Assembly (NCBI GenBank): GCA_028671895.1
Contig: CM053800.1
Span: forward strand, 8,577,886-8,641,885
DNA: 64,000 nucleotides
From: Oenanthe sinensis
Taxonomy: Eukaryota > Streptophyta > Magnoliopsida > Apiales > Apiaceae
Reading direction: 5' to 3'
Made by a program: the position numbers and the translations under genes. The notes beneath the pieces are model-generated. The model saw nothing but the letters and a program-made list of their open reading frames with translations. It searched no databases and was not told the DNA's origin. Below, one piece after another: positions 60,727-64,000 of the stretch (position 1 is its first letter; every line of letters starts with the position of its first letter).

Positions 60727-61229
60727 TGTAGTCGGTAATGTGTTCAAACCCCATCGTGTTTTTGGGATTGATGATGATATCATTTTTTTTAAGAAGGTAA
60801 AAACGTGTTTGATAAATTTTAAAAACAGTTTTTCAGTTTTTTTAAAGAAGGTACCAACTTGGATAACTCTATGGGCCCTTCGGAAACCAAAATATTAATA
60901 ATTAGAAAATTGAGTTCGAAGGATAGACTTCGATCGGTCATTGTAAACCATTCAGTTGGCACTTTCAAATTATTCATGTTAAAGAAGATTCTGAGAGGGA
61001 TACAAGTGTGTTTTGCACTTTGCAGTTTTATCTGGTTTAAGGATATTTCAGTTACTATAGTGTAGCTGGTTTGATACCTCGGTTATGTTATTTGATCTTA
61101 ACATCATTTGATTATGATTTTTTAATGGTGATTGGCATCATGTATTCTATTTGTGTATTTGTGCGTTTCTCGTCGAATATTCCTTATAACTTACCGTATA
61201 AGTGATGCTAGTCTAAACATTGTTGTAAC

Positions 61230-61920
61230 TAGGGGTGAACAAAAATCCGATTAAACCGCCAATCCGAACCAACCCGCCCCTTTTTTCGGCCGAATAAACC
61301 GAACCGTCCGAAACCGAAATATAAATGGGTTAATTTTTAAAAAACCCGAACTAATTGGGTTGGGTAAGGGTTTAACAAATTTTAACCCTTACCCAACCCG
61401 AACCAAACCGATTACATAAAATGCAGAATTTTTTGCATATTTTCTGCATATTCTATATATTTTTTACATATTTTCTACAAATTTCTGCACTATATAAATT
61501 TTCTGCACTATATAAATTTTTTGCAACACATTCTGCAACACTTTCCGGCTCTTGCAACATTTTCTGCAACAAGCAGAATTTTCTGCAACAGTGCAGAATT
61601 TTTTCTACAAATTTCTGTACTATATAAATTTTCTGCAACAGTACAGAATATTTTCTACAAATTTCTACACTATATAAATTTCTGCACTATATAAATTTCT
61701 GCAACAGTGCAGAATATTTTTTACAAATTTCTGCAACAGTGCAGAAATTTCTGGGTTGGGTTGGGTTACGATTATAAAAAACCGAACTAATTGGATTGGG
61801 TTGGGTTGGGTTACGATTTTTTTTTACAATTAATGGGTTGATTTTTTATAAAACCGAACTAATCGGGTTGGGTCGAGGTTTGACGAAAACCCGACCCGAA
61901 CCAACCCATGTTCACCCCTA
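61230..61920. mobile_element. hAT element with perfect 8-bp duplication and known empty site
   Basis: Ends TAGGGGTGAACA / TGTTCACCCCTA are perfect inverted repeats; GTTGTAAC flanks both sides (61222-61229, 61921-61928). The interior has CCGAAC/GGGTTGG subterminal repeats and a core of TTCTGCA-type short repeats (61420-61750). The duplicate at about 57958-57970 (TTGTTGTAAATTTTATGCC) is the unoccupied site. Core frames at 61421-61638 are repeat artefacts. Confidence 0.96.
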
Positions 61921-62103
61921 GTTGTAACTTTTATGCCAAACTGAACGATTTAGCAGAACATCGGGTACTTTTCCATGATATTTTGTACAATGCCTCTATA
62001 CATTCTCAATTAATTCTAATATTGAATAGTACATATTTATCGATACACGAAGAGAACAGAGGCTCTCAAGTTCACAATACAGTCTTGGAACAACGGACGT
62101 TAT

Positions 62104-62714
62104 TTAATAATCATAATCTTCAGTTGTTGCCCAGGGATACTTGAGGTAAGCATTTTTGATTTTGGAAGGATCTTTCGGTGTTGACCAAGGATACTTCATG
62201 TCTGGATCTCTAGGGAACTTTCGGAAGTTCAGGAACGGTGCCCATAGCAGTAATCTACACATCAGAGATATATCAATAATCATTCAATCTGAACATAGTA
62301 AATCCATGTACATGTATACAAACATGCCTCACCCTGGGAAGAACATGAATACAAACATGAACTCCAAATACATCTCGTAGACATTTTTCCTGTACCACCT
62401 TATCCTAAGCCAATTCATGATAATGGGCTGCACCAATCTAACCAATATGTTAAAATTATTGTATCGGAAAACTTATTAATTAGCCTTGTTACCGAAAAAC
62501 AAAATTTATTGAGCAAAACTCATAATCACGGACCGGGGCTACAAGAAAATAGATGAAGGCTGAAATGCCTTCACACCACTTACGGCAAAAGCTGGCTGAG
62601 CAACCTGTTCGATAAATTTCTAAGTTAATACTTAATGTAAAGAACTTCAACTACAGCCTTACGTGCACAATTCATCATATAAGATAAGCATTTCCTTACA
62701 GTGGTCAAAACTTG
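62104..62714 (-). pseudogene. NDHL: NDHL pseudogene (copy B)
   Basis: Exon 5 (62254-62104) and exon 4 (62427-62333) keep length, frame and splice sites and differ from copy A by a few residues (for example ND to NA, RN to KN). Exon 3 (62604-62534) is 71 instead of 108 bases: a 37-bp deletion removes part of helix 1, shifts the frame and exposes a TAG. Sequence breaks off in exon 2 at an inserted LTR retrotransposon, so exons 1-2 and the promoter are separated from it. Confidence 0.92.
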
Positions 62715-63529
62715 TGTTGTACCCAAATTTTTATTTGGATATTTTTTTATTTGGTCTTGTGCTATCGAGGACGCGTCCTAATCTTGATCGAGGAAAACGT
62801 GGACGCGTCCTATTCGTGTAATAATATTTTGAAGTACTTGTACTCGGCCTGGAAGGATACTTTATACTGAAGATTTATGTTGCTGCCCTTAGAAGATCAT
62901 GGCTCTGTACTCCACGAGTTATTCTCGGCGGGGAGCTTTGGGATGCTGCCAATCTCAGCTTGGAAGATCCTTTCCCTGTACTCAGGCGGGTTGTCCTCGT
63001 CTGGGGGCTTAGGACGTGTCCCACATTCGAGGTGGATCTAGTGCTGGCCTCCAGTCAAGGTTCCGAAGAAATAGCTGTAGTGAGTCGACTCGGCCTCATA
63101 GAATCCAGGTCCGAGTCGTATTCATGAAGTCCTTGGGCCTTATACTGGGCTTTGGACTATCCAAACAAGCCTTAATGAGGAGACCTCTTCCAACTAGGTT
63201 TCTATTTCCGAATTAGGATTGAATAAGGGGGTGGATAAGGACGACCTCTCCTATTGGACTTTGGATTCAACAAAGAACTACGTGGGCTTGATCCTCTATA
63301 AATAGAGGTACGTAGGCACATTGTAAGGGGTCGGAATTTCTAGAGCTAGCAGCCGTTGGAGAGAAAACCTATTTTCTCTTACGAACAAAGCAATAGCGAT
63401 TCCAAAACCTTACGATCTCAGCCCCCAATTACTCACAAACCACCACGCTCCGCTGCATCTCAGCCTTGTCAAATCTTTTTCCAGCAAAGAACCTCGATCT
63501 TTGTTGATTACCAGATTTCTCCATCAACA
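62715..63529 (+). mobile_element. 5' LTR of an LTR retrotransposon
   Basis: The 815-bp LTR starts TGTTGTACCC and ends CATCAACA (TGTTG/CAACA inverted). It is followed by a primer-binding site. The 5 bases before it are ACTTG. It is less AT-rich than the surroundings. The Ty3/gypsy (Tat-like) assignment is tentative because pol is outside the window. Confidence 0.85.
63295..63306 (+). promoter_or_regulatory. TATA box of the retrotransposon LTR
   Basis: TCTATAAATAGA is a consensus plant TATA box about 235 bp before the LTR end. Confidence 0.75.
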
Positions 63530-63532
63530 AAT

Positions 63533-63550
63533 TGGCGCTAGAAGGAGGGG
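63533..63550 (+). other. Primer-binding site
   Basis: TGGCGCTAGAAGGAGGGG starts 3 bases after the LTR end. TGGCGC-type sites are usual in plant Ty3/gypsy elements; I do not assign the priming tRNA. Confidence 0.65.
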
Positions 63551-63573
63551 CTCTTTGCATCTAAGGAGAAAGG

Positions 63574-64000
63574 ATGTCGCAGCAACATGATCGGGAAACA
63601 GGTCGCAGGGCCGAGGATGAAGAACGCCCGTCTCAGCAAGGTCGTGGCCGGAGCTACCATGACCAGGAGGAGTATGCTTCCGAATACCCCCCTGAACCAA
63701 GGGATGTTGGCCGTATTGTGAGCGGGAGTCCACCAATCTTGATGAGTAATTCAGACGTGATGGAGCAGCTCTACCTTATCGGTAGCACCGTGAAGGGGCT
63801 TCATGAGAATATGCAAAGCATCGGAGATTCAGTGCGAGGCTTTGATGGCCACCTTAATGCCGTTGAAAATATGGTTCACTCGGGCGATGGTCGTCCTACT
63901 CTTGGGCATCGTCCTGGAAAAGAACCCGTTGACAATGACCAGGGAAGAATTGAGGGTAACCCCGATAGGAGGTTCACGATGATAACCCCCCGGAGACTGG
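63574..64000 (+). CDS. Retrotransposon gag N-terminus (runs off window edge)
   Basis: Open frame from ATG 63574 (MSQQHDRETGRRAEDEERPS) to the right edge, 142 codons without a stop. The N-terminus is Arg/Glu/Gln-rich and is followed by EQLYLIGSTVKGLHENMQSI, probably helical. The retrotransposon gag core would start beyond the window. Intactness suggests a recent insertion. Confidence 0.7.
   Translation, partial: MSQQHDRETGRRAEDEERPSQQGRGRSYHDQEEYASEYPPEPRDVGRIVSGSPPILMSNSDVMEQLYLIGSTVKGLHENMQSIGDSVRGFDGHLNAVENMVHSGDGRPTLGHRPGKEPVDNDQGRIEGNPDRRFTMITPRRL

Larger units (their letters stand above)
59280..60848. repeat. Dispersed duplication, copy 2 (matches 23935-27370)
   Basis: Begins AACCAACTTATGAGCAATAG about 200 bp upstream of the NDHL ATG. 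It includes the NDHL leader and upstream sequence and preserves the empty sites for the hAT, MITE and PPR-bearing insertions of copy 1. Confidence 0.85.
57583..60849. repeat. Tandem duplication, unit A (contains intact NDHL)
   Basis: Starts at CAAACTTGGATAACTCTATG. Unit B repeats this from 60850 directly after the end of unit A, same orientation. Unit A also includes the segment shared with 23935-27370. Confidence 0.85.
60850..62714. repeat. Tandem duplication, unit B (truncated)
   Basis: Repeats unit A from CAACTTGGATAACTCTATGG through the NDHL 3' flank and exons 5 to 3, with a 691-bp hAT inserted, until the LTR at 62715. Confidence 0.88.

Noticed and set aside
61421..61638. Overlapping 68- and 61-codon frames on both strands
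   Set aside because: Produced by TTCTGCA-type short repeats in the hAT core.

Overview
The window is nuclear DNA of a flowering plant (eudicot). It is AT-rich and dense in transposable elements (TEs), and its few host genes are split by short GT-AG introns. The plant-only families WOX, CLE and the chloroplast NDH subunit NdhL, together with plant-type TEs, support this. I cannot fix the genus. No rRNA, tRNA or CRISPR feature was seen.

Layout: 1-2219 is the 5' part of a minus-strand Ty1/copia retrotransposon (gag, PBS, LTR). 2220-13264 is gene-poor and holds hAT, Harbinger-type and Stowaway-type elements plus an unidentified degenerate coding-like block. 13265-14615 (minus) is a complete four-exon WOX1/WOX6-type homeobox gene with a MITE starting 64 bp upstream of its ATG. 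17100-17944 is a minisatellite plus a copia-like LTR. 19392-22120 (minus) is a five-exon gene for a CREST-like multipass membrane protein, with a candidate non-coding first exon near 24.7 kb. 23.9-27.4 kb is a segment also present at 59.3-60.8 kb. 31704-38.2 kb is a decayed CACTA element, interrupted by a second, complete CACTA (33189-37720) that carries pieces of TAF9, SPT5 and RPC4. 39475-39705 (plus) is a CLE signalling-peptide gene. 44628-55282 is a 10.7-kb Mutator-like element (MULE) with long terminal inverted repeats. It carries a plant mobile domain gene, a Ulp1-type C48 protease, an OB-fold-like gene split by a solo LTR, and a FAR1-type transposase, all now broken. 57583-62714 is a tandem duplication of the NDHL gene: copy A is intact (58144-59078, minus) and copy B is a pseudogene hit by a hAT element, a 37-bp deletion and a retrotransposon. 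62715-64000 is the LTR, PBS and gag start of that retrotransposon (plus).

The four apparently functional host genes (WOX, CREST-like, CLE, NDHL) have no evident joint pathway. The main interest lies in the TEs and their effects: gene-fragment capture, nested insertions datable by a paralogous empty site, and a promoter/leader segment shared by two unrelated genes. Exon coordinates were worked out by hand from splice signals and reading-frame continuity; no transcript evidence was available.
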